Positions 34,241 to 46,872 of a stretch of DNA of 64,000 bases are shown here, piece after piece. The DNA comes from Aulostomus chinensis (taxonomy: Eukaryota > Chordata > Actinopteri > Syngnathiformes > Aulostomidae). Under the pieces are notes generated by a model. The model ran no database searches and was not told the DNA's origin. It saw only the letters and a program-made list of their open reading frames with translations. The DNA is taken from contig JBBMOA010000021.1 in the NCBI GenBank assembly GCA_037954235.1, positions 21,973,125-22,037,124 on the forward strand. The letters are read 5' to 3'. How positions within the stretch are numbered: position 1 is the first letter of the stretch; every line of letters starts with the position of its first letter. Both the position numbers and the translations under genes were made by a program.

Positions 34241-37200
34241 TTGTTATTCCATATAATCATGACAAATGCAAAACTACCAGGGACGAAGGACAGTCACAGA
34301 GGAAAGTGTCTGGATAGTCGACTGCTTGGTGACTTGGCAGCTGGGACATAAAAGCGAGCCTACATTTAGCTACAGACCTTCATCACTGAAGCAGCCTGCA
34401 CCATAATATTGTGTGTGTAGTGCATCATGTACATATGATAGTGTACTTGATGTGGGACTCAAAGCATGGAAAATTGCAAAGGTGAGAGCAAACCAAAGCG
34501 TGCAGCGCTCCTGCCCTCATCCTGTTATGGCCTTTATTCCCCACTTCCATTTGAGTGACAGTCAATTTCAAGTGTCACTGATGTATTGGAAAAAGCCACT
34601 CACAGGTGAGGAGAGGGGATCAAGACTGCAGCAGCTCAGGGATGCACTTCACACCACTCCTGCTGTCTGCTTTTGATGTAATTATACATTTCCACTCTAT
34701 CAATCATGATCCATCTTCATGCCCCACAAAGTCATGCTTTTGGTGTTCACACTATCAATTCCATTTATTTAGAAATGCACATTCTGCGCAGTACCCAGGC
34801 ACAGTCCAAGCTATTAGAGTGATTCGTCTCCAAAGTAATTATAAGTGCATTTTGCTGCAAAGAAACTGTACCCCTCGGAATGGACTCATTTTGGGACAAA
34901 ACCAATACACGTGACAGAGGCTAGCTGGGCCTCATCATACCAGAGCCATGCAGCATCTCAGCCAGAGTTGAAGTTGGCCAATGTTCTCAAAACTTAGCCA
35001 GCAAACCCTGCCAGCTGAATCCACACTCAGACATTCATCCACCCAGGTATTCTGTGGGGTAGTTGGTAAAAAAGTGGGATTTGACTTAACTGTGTTCCTG
35101 CTAATATCAGCAGGAGCCTGAAAGGGGAATATTAAAGTTACACTTTAAGTGCCCAAAGGAAATAGAGCCTTTTTCCAAAGAGGTCATCACACATTCAAAG
35201 CTCTTCTCTTCCATAACTCAACCTTTCAGCAGTGACAAATACAGACTCCTTATGTTCATCAACTCAGTAAAATATGTCTGAGTTAGTTCAGCAACTTCCA
35301 GGCAGTGACACACAGGCTGGATGGACACGAAAGACTGCAATGGCTGGCTTGATTTCAAGGCTAGAAAGTTTGGGTGTTCAGTGTATTGGAAAGCAAGGTA
35401 CAAAAGGGGCCGCGAGTGGACTTCATGGAAGAATGGATTCTCTCCATCCAGGATTTCATTATAGGCCCTCTTTTGTATTACATTTTCCTTCATCCTTTCA
35501 GTCTTGACCCTCTGCTCTGTCCCCTTCCATGCTAAAATGTCAAAAGGCCTCAATATAATACAGTTACTTGTTATTTGTATTGGGGTTTTGTAGATGATAC
35601 ATAGACATAAAATACATTTATATTTTCAAATTTTTTAAAATTAATTTTAAATTTATCAAATTAAAATATTTGATGTTTTCAAAAATAGTAGGCTGCACTA
35701 CTTTGCTAAAAAAAAAAGTTGTAGGAATTTTTTGTTCAACCTTCAAACATGCACATGATGAGCATCCACTGGGACTCAGCATTTTCAACACAAAGCTACA
35801 GTATGATTGCAGATTTCAATGTGAAGTTCTGTTTAGGATTGGCAATATTTCTTGTTGGAATTTCTTATGAAATTTAGAAAAAGAAATCTAGGTGAAATAT
35901 GAAGCAAAGGTTTTAGGGAAAACATCACAAACTTTAAACATTAAATCAAAAAGTCATGCCCTCAAATCACAAATCAATACCCTTGAATACAAAGATACAT
36001 GTAAACTGAAGTAATGATAATAATAATAATAATACCAGACACTGCAGCAGGACCATGACTGGGAGCCATACTGAGCTGGAGGCCTGCTTGAATGCAATGA
36101 ATTTGTAGTTGCTTTCAATATGGTAACAAATTCCTGTTCGCTCTACTGCCTCCAATAATTCCTGCATGTATTTGTTTGCATATCCTGTAGAATACAGATG
36201 ATTCCCCATTGCAGTTGCTACTAAAGCTAAAATATAGGGGTGTCTATGTCATGGTCATAATGGAATACATTTATCCACAGCTCTGCCTCTTAGTGATGAT
36301 TGCAGGATACCGCAGCCTAGAATTTTATCATTTGAAATAATGCTGATGTCTGTGGTGCTGCTGTTACTCCCCCCCTCGTTTTGTGTTCTCCCCTCCACTT
36401 GCCTCCTCTCACTCTCTGAGTTGGTGATTAGTGGGTGGCCCTGTCCATATCTCAGGCAGGCTCTTTCTGCCTCTGTGTCCTCCAGACAAGACCACCCCGC
36501 TGTATGCTTTCCTTTGCTCCTTATGCTGTGTTTGTATCTGTGGAGGGTGGAGGTCAAGGGCCAGTCACACAGAGCTACATTTATAGGATCTGTTAAAGAG
36601 AGCAGCCTTGACCAAACAAACGAGGACAAACTACAAGATATCACAAAGGTGGCTGTCGCGTGCTTGAAGTGATATTTCACCCAGTAAGGGTCCTTTCTTT
36701 TGATACCACTGTCGGGGGGAGAACTGATCAGGTGTTCATTTATTGCTGATGTCCCGATGCCTGTAATCCCAGCGACTGTTGACCACCTAAAAGAACACAC
36801 TGGCAGCAGCTTGAGTGGGGATTACAGAAGCTAAACTAATTTCAGTCTTGCAGTATGAATGTAAATATCTCAAGAGATGGGCTACAGGATCTGTAAAAGA
36901 AAAAAATGAAGTGATCCAACAGTGGAATCATCTAATACACAAGAAGATAAAGTACACAAACCCAAGGGGCAAAAGTACTACACATATTTGAGTAAGTAGA
37001 CAAGCAATATATCCATAGGAACAAATTGTGTTGAAATGTGTTTTCTTGTTTGGAAATATGACGAAAATAGCATGAAAATGTTTAGTCAAAGCCAAATTTA
37101 AGAAATATGTGCATATTAAACAGACATTTGAGTTGTGTGTCACATCTCAGTGGTTTAGGAGCTGCAGGATTCTTCCCTCTGTTCATCAGGTTTGGTCCAT

Positions 37201-39064
37201 CCAAAAGTGTTGTGGAGCTGAACAGATGGTGTGAGTTATGAGACTGGGTTGAAGTGGAAGAGAATTCCATTTAATTTTGTGCGGCACAAAATACCTGAGA
37301 AAAATCTTGAACTTCTCTGGCTTCAGGATTAACTGTGACTGGAGTGGGTGTGTAATTTTGATGTATGTAAATTTGTTAACTTTGTTTCAAAAGCCTGATG
37401 GAGATAATAGGTAAGATTTTTAACCAATGTTTTCCACTTCTCTGTAACATCAGAAGCCTCTCCTGGTGAATTATGCTTCTACTCTATTCTGTGGAATGTG
37501 ATGATGGCAGATGCTTTAGTTGTGATCTTCCTTTCAGATTGAAGGCATTAACACCATAATATGGGCCTGACTTGTAGGAATTAGTGGTGTCATAAACCCA
37601 TGCTAGCTTGGGCCTACACTTGCATGCATGACACAGTAATTAAATTTCCCTCTGTTCTCCAACTTGGAGAGAGATCCGACAGAGCTTCCATTCTATGGCT
37701 TCCAGAACAAGAGGTCTACCCACTAAGTGTATGTGTGTTGGTATGTGCTCGGGTGGAGGGGGCATTCTGTTTAGCTATCTTGGAAGGAAAAGAGAGGAAA
37801 TTGCCGTGTATGACATAAAATCATATGAAGTGTGGAGTGGAGTGCAAATATTTTGCCATGGTTATGTAAGAGTCAAGGTTACCTTTAGCCTTATTGAATG
37901 GCTATTGCTTAATGGCCGGTTTATCCATATATACAAATAATTCAACTAAGATCCTCCGATATTTCATCGGTATAATCATGGTGACGCTGAGCCAGCTGTT
38001 TCAGACTCACAAGACTTCCTAAAATCATCCTGGCATGAAGCTTGTCTTTGCAACGACTGAACGGGCCATTTTATCTGCTGTGATTCTTGCTTGCAGTGCA
38101 GGAACAATCCAACAATGTCCAGTCATGCCTGCCATTGCAATACCAGTTGGCCAGTCAAATGAATTCACAACATTATATTTTAAGTGAAAGTATTTAATTC
38201 ACATCAGTATGCTTGAATATGATGAATATTAAATTAGCAAAGGCATGTGTGCTCTTCTAAAGCCATTTTTAAATTGGAGCTCCGGCAGCTTAGTTAATAT
38301 GTTTGATGGGCAAACAGCTAAGTATTGGTTGGGAATGCGCTGACAGCTTGCTACGTGTTTGCTGTCAGTATCTGTTTCTGTCTCTGACAAACCAATTAAG
38401 TACAAACTGGAATATCTGAACAGACAGTCCAGAGTTTTGGAAGAGGCAGGAGAGAATCAGAAATGACATTTTCTCTGGCGAGCCTCCCTCCCTCCTGCCT
38501 GCCCGCCTGCTTCTGTGACCTAAAATGAATTGCTTACCACAAAAGGGGAAATACATCATTACTGAATTCAGTTCAAATAAATGGCAGTGGCATTCATCTA
38601 GGGGCTATTTTCTTTGCCTGGCCCACTCCTCATACAACTGTGACTAACTCATTGAGACAAGACATGTCCTGTCATGCATATTCACTGGGCATCAATCTCA
38701 GTTATCCTCTCACTTTAAGGCTGTCTTCCTCCCTGCTCACAAAAATAGGGTTTTGTCAATACCAATGAGAGAAAACCGAAGGGATTCTCAGGAGCAGCTC
38801 CGTGTGTTTTAACTTCTTTTCCTTTTTCAGGCCTTTTTACATTCCCTTTCCACCACCCCCCCCCCACTCCCCCCATCCCCAAAACTCAATTTAACATTTT
38901 GCAATTTTGATGCTTCTTGTAGGCATTTAGGGACCAAAGTTTAGACAGAAGTAGAACTTCATGACTCATATGGTTTTTGTTGAATGAACAGTGGGGCAAA
39001 GTAACAATTCTCTTGGAATCAGAGAAGTAAAGAATCTCCTCACATATCTGGGCACTGCTATAAA

Positions 39065-39085
39065 TATATATATATATATATATAT

Positions 39086-39161
<76 letters not shown>
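39065..39161 (+). repeat. (TA)n plus (GATA)n microsatellite
   Basis: About 21 bases of TA followed by about 75 bases of perfect GATA tetranucleotides (nearly 19 units). GATA tracts of this length are usually highly polymorphic. Confidence 0.97.
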
Positions 39162-40129
39162 CCTGCTGCTCTCACAAAAGCTGAGCTGGAGAAATACAGC
39201 CATAGTTAATTTTAGCCTTAGACATAGGGGCTGTGAGCACCACTGCGCTGCTGAAACTTATGAAAAGACAATGGCATGATTTGCTTTTGATCATAAGAGT
39301 TAATGTTGCCAGATCCTGCAATAAAAATGAGCAACCAGGTCTGTTTATGTGTAACGAGTCATTTAACTCTGAACGTATAACTGCGTATGTGGAGGGGAGA
39401 ATACGATAGGATATCCCTTTGACTGCTGGTGTTATGCACAGTGTCTTGAAGTTTTTTTATTCAGACAAGAGGACTGACAGAGACAGAGAGGACAGTGGTT
39501 ATTGCTTTGATGTGTTGTAGATGAAGGCACTATCATCGTGTGTGTGGGATTCAGCTGAGAGGATTCAAGCCCCCCGCTCAGCTGACCTTTGGGACATTCT
39601 TAGTTTCAGGTCCCCAAACTGAGGACATGACTGTATATTTTAATTTTGCCTGATATTAATTTATTAGCGGTGTCATTATGTAACAATGGAATTAGAACAG
39701 CAGTGCTGATGTGAGTTCTGTTGTCTTGAGTTATGAGTTTGGATTAATAGAGGACACTCTTTTAAAGAGTCAGACGCAGACTCAGAATCCAGAGACACTC
39801 AGGGTTTCCTCAGTCCTGATCCGTACACAAATGATCCATCGGCACAGGCAACGGTACAGAGCGGGCAGGCAAAGGTCAGGGCAAATCAGGTCCATAACAG
39901 AAAAAACTGGCACCAAGGAGGGATGAAAGTGAGACACAGGTGAGGCGCACTAGGGCGGCGATAGAGAACCACACTCAAGGGCAGGAAGTGGAGGACTGGA
40001 AATGAGACAACAACAGCAACATAGAACCAAAATAAAAGCACAAGACATGAGGAATTAAAGGACAAAACAAACTATATACCTGGACAATACCTGAAGAGCA
40101 CATTGGAGAAGGGAGCATCACATACAAGT

Positions 40130-40815
40130 GATGTTCAGAGGCTAGCGGATCTGAGAGCAGACCGCAGCAAGACCCCAGAACAAGCACCAGGACAGCACCA
40201 AGTAATGACATGGTCCACACCTACTGGCTGAAGAAACTCACCGCATTCAATGAACATCTGGCAGCACAACTGAACCAGCTGCTGATTGATAGGACCCACC
40301 CAGGAGGGTGAATCCAAGAGAGGACAGTCCTGATCATGGAGGACCCCCAGGAAGGTGCGATCCCATCCACCTACTGGCCAAAAACCTGCCTCTGTACATG
40401 GAAGCTCCTGTCAGGCGTCATAGTGGCTAAGCTGAGTAGGCAGCGCTCGAACAGACACTTATTACCAGATGGATAGAGGCCGGGGTCTAGACCACCAGAC
40501 AAGACCCCAGGAGTAGGCTGGGCCAAGAAGCCCCTGAGACAGTTCAGCACATAGCAGCAGGGTGGAAGATGGAGGAAGGAGGAGCCTCCATGGAGCGCCA
40601 GAACCAAGCAGCTGCAGAGTGGACAGGAACATCTGCACTGAGTCTGGGCTGGAGGTCCCACAGTCAGATGCAGGTCCCTCCTTAAATGGTGAAGAAGGAC
40701 TCAGCTAAGATCCTGAGGGACTTCCAGGTCCAGGCTGACAAACTGGTGATGGCTAACATGGTGTTGATGGAAAAACAGCTGATGAAGGTAGAGGTGATGG
40801 ATGCAGCACCCAAGA
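40130..40815 (+). pseudogene. R2/NeSL-like LINE polyprotein fragment, internally deleted
   Basis: Plus-strand pieces match a non-LTR retrotransposon polyprotein common in fish, with reverse transcriptase followed by a restriction-like endonuclease. In order: VQRLADLRADRSKTPEQA; HTYWLKKLTAFNEHLAAQ and RTVLIMEDPQEGAIPS; KLLSGVIVAKLSR (RT fingers); then a jump to ETVQHIAAGWKMEE and SMERQNQAA (near the zinc-knuckle region); then VKKDSAKILRDFQVQ and ADKLVMAN (start of the endonuclease region). Between KLSR and ETVQH the RT palm, including the YxDD box, is missing. A TGA at the end of the THPGG stretch and other frame breaks confirm decay. Clade assignment is by remembered motifs and could be a related endonuclease-bearing clade. 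Confidence 0.75.
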
Positions 40816-40916
40816 GACAGCAGCATCCAGCACAGCAGAGCCGGACGTGACAGTTATTGCTCCAACACCATGTTAGAACTACTAACTGGCTCTAGTGGAA
40901 GGTGGTATATAACAAC

Positions 40917-41463
40917 TGTTAGAACTGAATAATTCACAGAGCAAATCGGAAATTTAGCGCAACTCCTTTTATTTTCTGAAACAAAACGATTAGCATATTC
41001 ACAAGAGTTTCAGAGGGAAGTCATCTCTCCCCACGCAAAACTCTACTTACTCTTACTATGGAAGTCTCAGTCTGCCTTCCTCACTAAGATTTTGTCTTTT
41101 ATCTTAAACTGAACAAACCTCCTAATTCAGTAACTGAAGAAGTCTATCACTTAACTTTGTAGCATTGGAAGAAAAATTTGTAATAGTAATTTACTTTTTC
41201 TTATCTGTCCTACTAGACCTATTCAACAAGCCTCACTCCAGGAAGTGAGTTTTATAGGAGTTATCAGACATCAGACTCTGATCTAGAGCCAGCAGAGATG
41301 AGACTTTGTTACCCAGAAACTTTGCCTGCTAAGAAGCAAGAACTCTAACTCAATGTGAGACAAAGTCAGCTGAGACACCCCACTGTCCGTTGCATAGCAA
41401 CCAACCACTCATCAGTGAACAAACCGCCATGAAGGAGCTGCATGGAGCGCCTGCTTTCAGTCA
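40917..41463 (-). mobile_element. Candidate solo LTR, 547 bp, with CAAC direct repeats
   Basis: In minus orientation the segment begins TGACTGAAAGC and ends CAGTTCTAACA (TG...CA). TATAAA lies at 41251-41256 and AATAAA at 40968-40973, spaced as in an LTR. Four-base CAAC repeats flank it (40913-40916 and 41464-41467). The 10-mer TGTTAGAACT at its left edge recurs 46 bases further left (40871-40880), so the true edge is uncertain. No internal retroelement genes were seen. The 4-bp repeat alone could be chance; the ordered TATA and polyadenylation signals add support. Confidence 0.45.
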
Positions 41464-41467
41464 CAAC

Positions 41468-43946
41468 ATGCTACAAAGATCTGCTCTTGGCCATCATGCT
41501 GCATCAGTGTTACCTGAGCTGCTGTCTGCTGTGTGGGGGAAGTTTATCTCATTGTCACTCATATAACTCATTCATTTACTCCATATTCTCTACATCCCCT
41601 TTCCTTCTGTATTTTCCTCAGTTGTGAAATAGCCACTGTGATAAATGCTCCCATGACTGGCCTGTACTTCGTCTATTCATCATCCCTGCATCAATACTCC
41701 AACAAGATAAATAGGTTTTCTCAACTCCACCTAAATTTGAGTGATGTTATGAAGAATGCAGCTCACAACAGAACAGACAGAAATAGAAAAATTATTTAAC
41801 ATGAAATGGCAAAGCATTGCTAACAGCTAGTATTTTATTTGCTTAATAAAAAAGTGGACAGTGCTCATTAACTGTCATCTTAGATTTGGAGTTGTTTTAT
41901 CCATCAGATATGCCAGAGTTCCAGTTTCTGGAGGGTTTTTTTAATCTGTAGTTCCTGGCTGATCATAGTCCACCACATGCACTGACTGGGTGATTAGCAG
42001 TGGTAGTTTTTCTTTCTCTCTTCCCAGCTTCCTCCACAAAAAGCTTCTTTTTGCCTGTGTCATGATTCCAGTTTAGAAGATTGCACAGTAGATTGTAATA
42101 CCTGAGCACATCCCTTAAAGCTAAGCTAGCAGCGCAGCTCAAGCTGACTGTGCAGAAACAGGAAGGAATGAGGCAGCATTCTCCAAACAAGCCACAGTAC
42201 CGTCAACCTGTCTTGACAGAAACTGAAGCATCGCACTTGGTCCAACATGTGACATTATGACTGAAAAATATATCTTACACCCTGACAGTCGTGGCCAGAG
42301 TTGCACCAGGAACAAAATTCAGCCCAGACCTGATAAATTTAAATGAACACAAGTCACCTAATTACACATTCCAGTGCCGTCAGGGACTATCGCTTCATTT
42401 TCTGACTTTCTGGCTAATTCATAGATAAAGAAAGAAAATCCCTCTGACTGCACATCTGCCTGGCCTGTTGTTCTGAGGTTTAGTTCAAATGAGGACAGGA
42501 AGATATGCCACCATCTGATGTGGCAATGAAGAGTCTCTTCACAGTTTACTTCGACAGAAAGTAACTTGTATTTGACTGTCCTCTCTTCCTTACAGCAGCA
42601 GCTATCTGAAATATGCACTATTAATAGTTAAGTTGCTGTCAGCCAGCTGTCAGTCAGGATAAAGAGCACAGGCGGAATCATTCAGCACTTCAAGTGTATT
42701 CTCCTCCAGAAGCCAATCCTTCGCTCACAAAACACATCGTGGTTCATCTACTGACTGGGAAATGTGACTGTCTTGATATGTCTTGAGAGGAATTCTTGTT
42801 AACCGAAAACTGGAATGCAAGTGACTTTTAAGATGTCAGAACATTCACCGTCTTGGGATATCAACTGTAGCCCAGATGGGGTCAACAGAGGGCAAACCAT
42901 TATCATGCACTAATAGAATATTAAAGAGAGCTGTCCCTCTTTCTGCACTTGACTTACCAATATCTTCAGGGATCTGGGGGCTTAAGACAGAAGGTAATGC
43001 TTCCACAGCACAGTGTGCAGTGTATATTAGTGGCTAAAGGGATTATTTTAAAAAATGTTTTTTTGGGGGTGTGTGCGTGTGTGTGCGTGTGTGTGTGCTT
43101 GTGTGTGTGTGTGTGTGTGTGGGGGGGGGGGGAGCCAAGGGAATTTAACCCCGTGAGACTGTGGCTATTTTCAGGGGTGATTTCCCTATCCTTCCTTTAA
43201 TGCTCTTATCTAGGTCATTCTAAGGGCTAGCGGAATGCTGTGTCTTGTTTTATGAACACCAGCCGAGGCTGTCAACACCATCCATCATTCCATGTGACGA
43301 TTCATACTTCTCAACAAATGTTTCTATTTTCATACACGCATGTCATGGTACAGCGCTGGTAGAGATGTCCGACACATTTATCTGTTGGGAGCGGGACGTG
43401 TCAGGACTCCTCATCACATGAGGAACGCATTTGCACATCGGTGACCACAGCTTTCATTGCACTGAAAAGTAAATATGAAAAGTCTGCCTTAATAGCTTTA
43501 ATTTTGAAACCAAATTAGTCAGCAATGGTCTATTGCACAGCTAAGATATATCAAATATCAAGTAATAAAAGGGACAGAATGACACACACGTGTACTTGAT
43601 TTTATTTTAAATCCTATTTTTATTTCAAATTCATGATTTCTGCATGTATAAATGCATAAACATCTTATTGAAAATCAATTACGTTGCATTTGCATTGAAG
43701 TAACAAAAAGAATAATTTATGGAGCCTAAAACATTTAAACTCATTTTCAAATTTTAGTCCATTAAGGGCTGAGCTATTTATATGAATTAAATTGAGATTA
43801 ATCGTATTGTGGGTCTATAACACCATTCTAATAGAAGTACAGTGGTGCTGCAGTGATACAGCAGGTGTTCTAAACATAAGCAGACATCTTTGTTTGGTGC
43901 AGATCCCCATTAAAAAATCCCACCGTTATCAATTCATGACACGAGA
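41468..43946. other. Region without recognisable gene
   Basis: No exon or transposon supported. It includes a (GT)nG12 tract at 43069-43132. Confidence 0.4.
43069..43132 (+). repeat. (GT)n followed by G12
   Basis: GT tract with GC and CT interruptions, ending in twelve G bases. Confidence 0.95.
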
Positions 43947-44147
43947 TCCATCCATCCTTCCATTTTCTATACCGGTTATCTGTTAAGGATGGAGGGGGGA
44001 GAGGGGGATCTTATCCTAGTTGACAATGAGTGAAAGGCGGGGTTCACCCTGGACGGGTCACCAGTCTGTCACAGGGCCATCAGGATCAATTAGGGGTTCA
44101 GTATCTTAGTGACCCATCAGTTGCTAGATGGCCACTCTACCATGGCA
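43947..44147 (-). mobile_element. Chimeric SINE: family B head joined to family A tail
   Basis: In reverse complement it begins with the family B head (GTAGAGTGGCCATCTAGCAA, then ACTAAGATACTGAACCCCTA), as at 46631-46872. After a CTGATG word it changes to the family A 3' body (CAGACTGGTGACCCGTCCAG, then GGGTGAACCCCGCC) and the AAAATGGAAGGATGGATGGA tail, as at 59154-59531. The head is also shortened by an internal deletion. The joint falls at a word (CTGATG) also present at the matching point of family B, suggesting template switching or recombination between SINE RNAs or DNAs. Confidence 0.7.
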
Positions 44148-46630
44148 CAAGATATGGCTATTTATATCTAATGTTGTGAATTATATTATCATTGCAACAT
44201 CAGTTCAAACAATCCCAATTGCATATTCTATACTAAATCGAGAGTGAATGAGGAGGCAGTGAGAGCTGAGCAGTTTAGCAAAAATGTTTCAAAAACTGAC
44301 ATATAGACACTCTCGGTAACTCCAGCTCATTACAGTTAATTCAATTCATACATTTCATGGAATAGTTCAGCATGTTCAGGGTGCAGACCTTGTCAGAGAC
44401 TGACTGGAACAGTCTAAACAAGTGTGTATAACAATGGTTCAGAGTGATAATCATATTTTGAAGACCTATTACTCAGATTGCAACCCAAAAAAACCCCACA
44501 ATCAATGCCAAACCACCCAGAAAACAAACCTTTTGAAAGTGTCTGCTCATTACTGACTGTATAAATCGTCATCATGATGTCAGGAGTACTTGGATCCATT
44601 CATTGAACTTACAGTAAATCACAGCGAAAGCTAAGTTGAAAGCAGCAGTCACACAGATGCAGCTCTGACCGGCCCCCTTTTCGCATGACTTTCATCATGA
44701 TGTCACATACTCAGACATCATGGGGTCCATCTTTGATTGGACGGCATTCTGGTGGGATCATGGTGGAGCCTGGGAAGAGATGGGGTATCGACATGGAGAC
44801 GCTTGAGACCGTCAGTGTGTTCTTCTGCTGTCAAAGACACAATCAAAGCATCTCAAAATCGACTAGTCAGTCACGACTGAGACTTCGGTGCCAGAGATTT
44901 CCAGGGTCTTACTAGAGTGTATCTCTTTATATTCTAATTACTGTCGACTGCTTTTGCTTGAATGGTGTCATCCTTCTTGTATTAGCTAAGGATTTTACCA
45001 ACTATCCATAAGTAACATTATCTTGGATGAACCAGTGGACAAATATCTACTTGACAGTAATGCTAAAGTGATAAATTGATAGAAGTAAATAACTACATCT
45101 GAAAGTATAAGCTGATATGGTTTACTGGTGGTGGTGGTGCTCCTGTCTAGTCTATCAAGTAGGAGTTCATGTCAGAACCCCTGGCTGCAGGCTGAAGCCA
45201 TGATGGGTGGGTTTCTCCTCTCATTTGATGCTTTTACACAAGTATTTCTGTTTAAGTAAGGCTGTTGAAGTCTTGTATTGTTTTAAAGTTGTCAAGGCTG
45301 TTAATCTCAAGTGTAAGCAACACAGTTTCTTCCTGTAAGAACAATTACGCTCCAATATTTCCTTTAACACTTGAACAACAACCACCATATTCTAGAAAAA
45401 ATAGATAAATGAAGCTGCACAGTTTTTCAGTGATTGTTTTACGTTATTAAGGCTTCAATTTTTGCTTGAGATAAACTGCTGCATGCCACTTTTGGACTCT
45501 TGGCATTTTGTAGTATGTTGATAGAAGAAGTCAGTTTGTTGATCCACATGCGGTTCCAGTTTGATGTCCACTGAGAGGCTTGGTAATCTCCTCCAGTTTT
45601 CGAGGCATAAGAGGGAAGGTTGGCACAGAGTCCCATGCAGGAACTCACACAGCTGGCATTATTGCTGGGCTTACTGTCCCACTTTGATCATTTGTAATGA
45701 AGCTTCAGATGCAGTTTATATTGACTTGCATTCACCGAAGTCTGTGTGTTGATCTTACAACTTTTGTAACAATTGTTTTGTCCTCCGAAATCAAACAAAC
45801 AAACAAACAAAAGAGGAAACTCGGGAAACCCTCATTCAGAAAAACATATAACTTAATCAAACCGACTGAGCAGCCCTAGTTCTGAAAGAAGGGAGAAGAA
45901 AACAGCCAAACTAATCAATTCTGTTTGTGCTCAGCACTTTTAACGCAAAATCAACATTTTCCTAACAAGGAACTCTACAGATTATCCCTGTTGTGCTGTT
46001 ATATAAGTCAAATTCAATCATTAGGCAATTACCTGCTTTTCCTGCATGGACTCCAAGACTAACCATTTGCTCTATATAGAATAGTATAGGGAGCACAGTC
46101 ATAACAAAGCACTGCCACAGTGATTTTTCATCTCACTAAGTTGCAAAAATAATGCAATAACTCTGCAACGAACACCTCTGTGAAGCTTATTATGTTCAGT
46201 TTTTGTCAAGGCTGTCAAAGCGGCGTACAGCCAGCAGAGGCCATCTTTGAGGCTGTTGTTCGTGAGGATTTGATGATACTGGTTGATTGGAAGTTCCATA
46301 TATCTTTTTTTGCAGATTTTTTACATTATTTTGTGAAGGAGATGATAAAAGTGGCATTGTTGTTGTTTTTTAAATGATCAAAACCACATCCACTGTATAT
46401 ATGTATGCAGTGTACCCAATTTCTTTTATTCAAACTTTATTTAACCATAGTCACTCTTATTTACAGTGGCAGCCTGACAAAAGGCAGTCTACTGAAGGCA
46501 AGTGGGACTCACATTTAATCATCAAACATTTCCATCACACCCTCTTCCTACTGTATATATCATCTTAACAGGCATTTCATGTGACATCAGGCATTATGAC
46601 CAACAAGCAGGGTAGCTGGCAGTCACCAGC
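44148..46630. other. Region without recognisable gene
   Basis: No exon, RNA gene or transposon recognised. A short (AAAC)n lies near 45793-45812. Confidence 0.4.
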
Positions 46631-46872
46631 GGGGGGCATGGCTCAGGGGTAGAGTGGCCGTCTAGCAACCAAAGGATCGCTGGTTCGAGCATCGACCCTG
46701 GTGATGATGTCGAAGTGTCCTTGAGCAAGATACTGGACCCATAATTGCTACTGATGAGTAGGTTGGCGCCTTGCATGGCAGCCTTCACCATCAGTGTGTG
46801 AGTGAATGGGTGAATTAGATGTCACTGTAAAGCGCTCTGAGCGCTCTATAAAACTGAGTCCATTTACCATTT
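46631..46872 (+). mobile_element. SINE copy, family B, near complete, tRNA-headed
   Basis: The head carries a pol III box A that fits the consensus exactly (TGGCTCAGGGG, 46639-46649) and a box B with two mismatches (GGTTCGAGCAT, 46682-46692). The tRNA-unrelated body follows (GTCCTTGAGCAAGATACTGG; GGTTGGCGCCTTGCATGGCA; GTAAAGCGCTCTGAGCGCTC) and ends in AGTCCATTTACCATTT. Length of about 240 bp is typical for such SINEs. It is non-coding, moved by a LINE's proteins. Parts of this family recur at 13530-13615 and 43947-44147. Confidence 0.85.

Larger units (their letters stand above)
33656..40129. other. Region without recognisable gene
   Basis: No exon supported. It contains a C15 plus CA tract (34212-34240), (TA)n(GATA)n (39065-39161) and an AT-rich stretch near 35590-35660. 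The stretch 39750-39930 resembles non-coding parts of fish retroelements (runs such as GGCAGGCAAAGGTCAGGGCA), but I cannot set its limits or class. Confidence 0.4.

Noticed and set aside
35218..35553. A 111-residue minus-strand frame
   Set aside because: No recognisable domain, no flanking splice sites, and a comparable plus-strand frame is open.
46631..46705. Functional tRNA gene
   Set aside because: The head has pol III boxes but no complete cloverleaf, and it continues into a SINE body.
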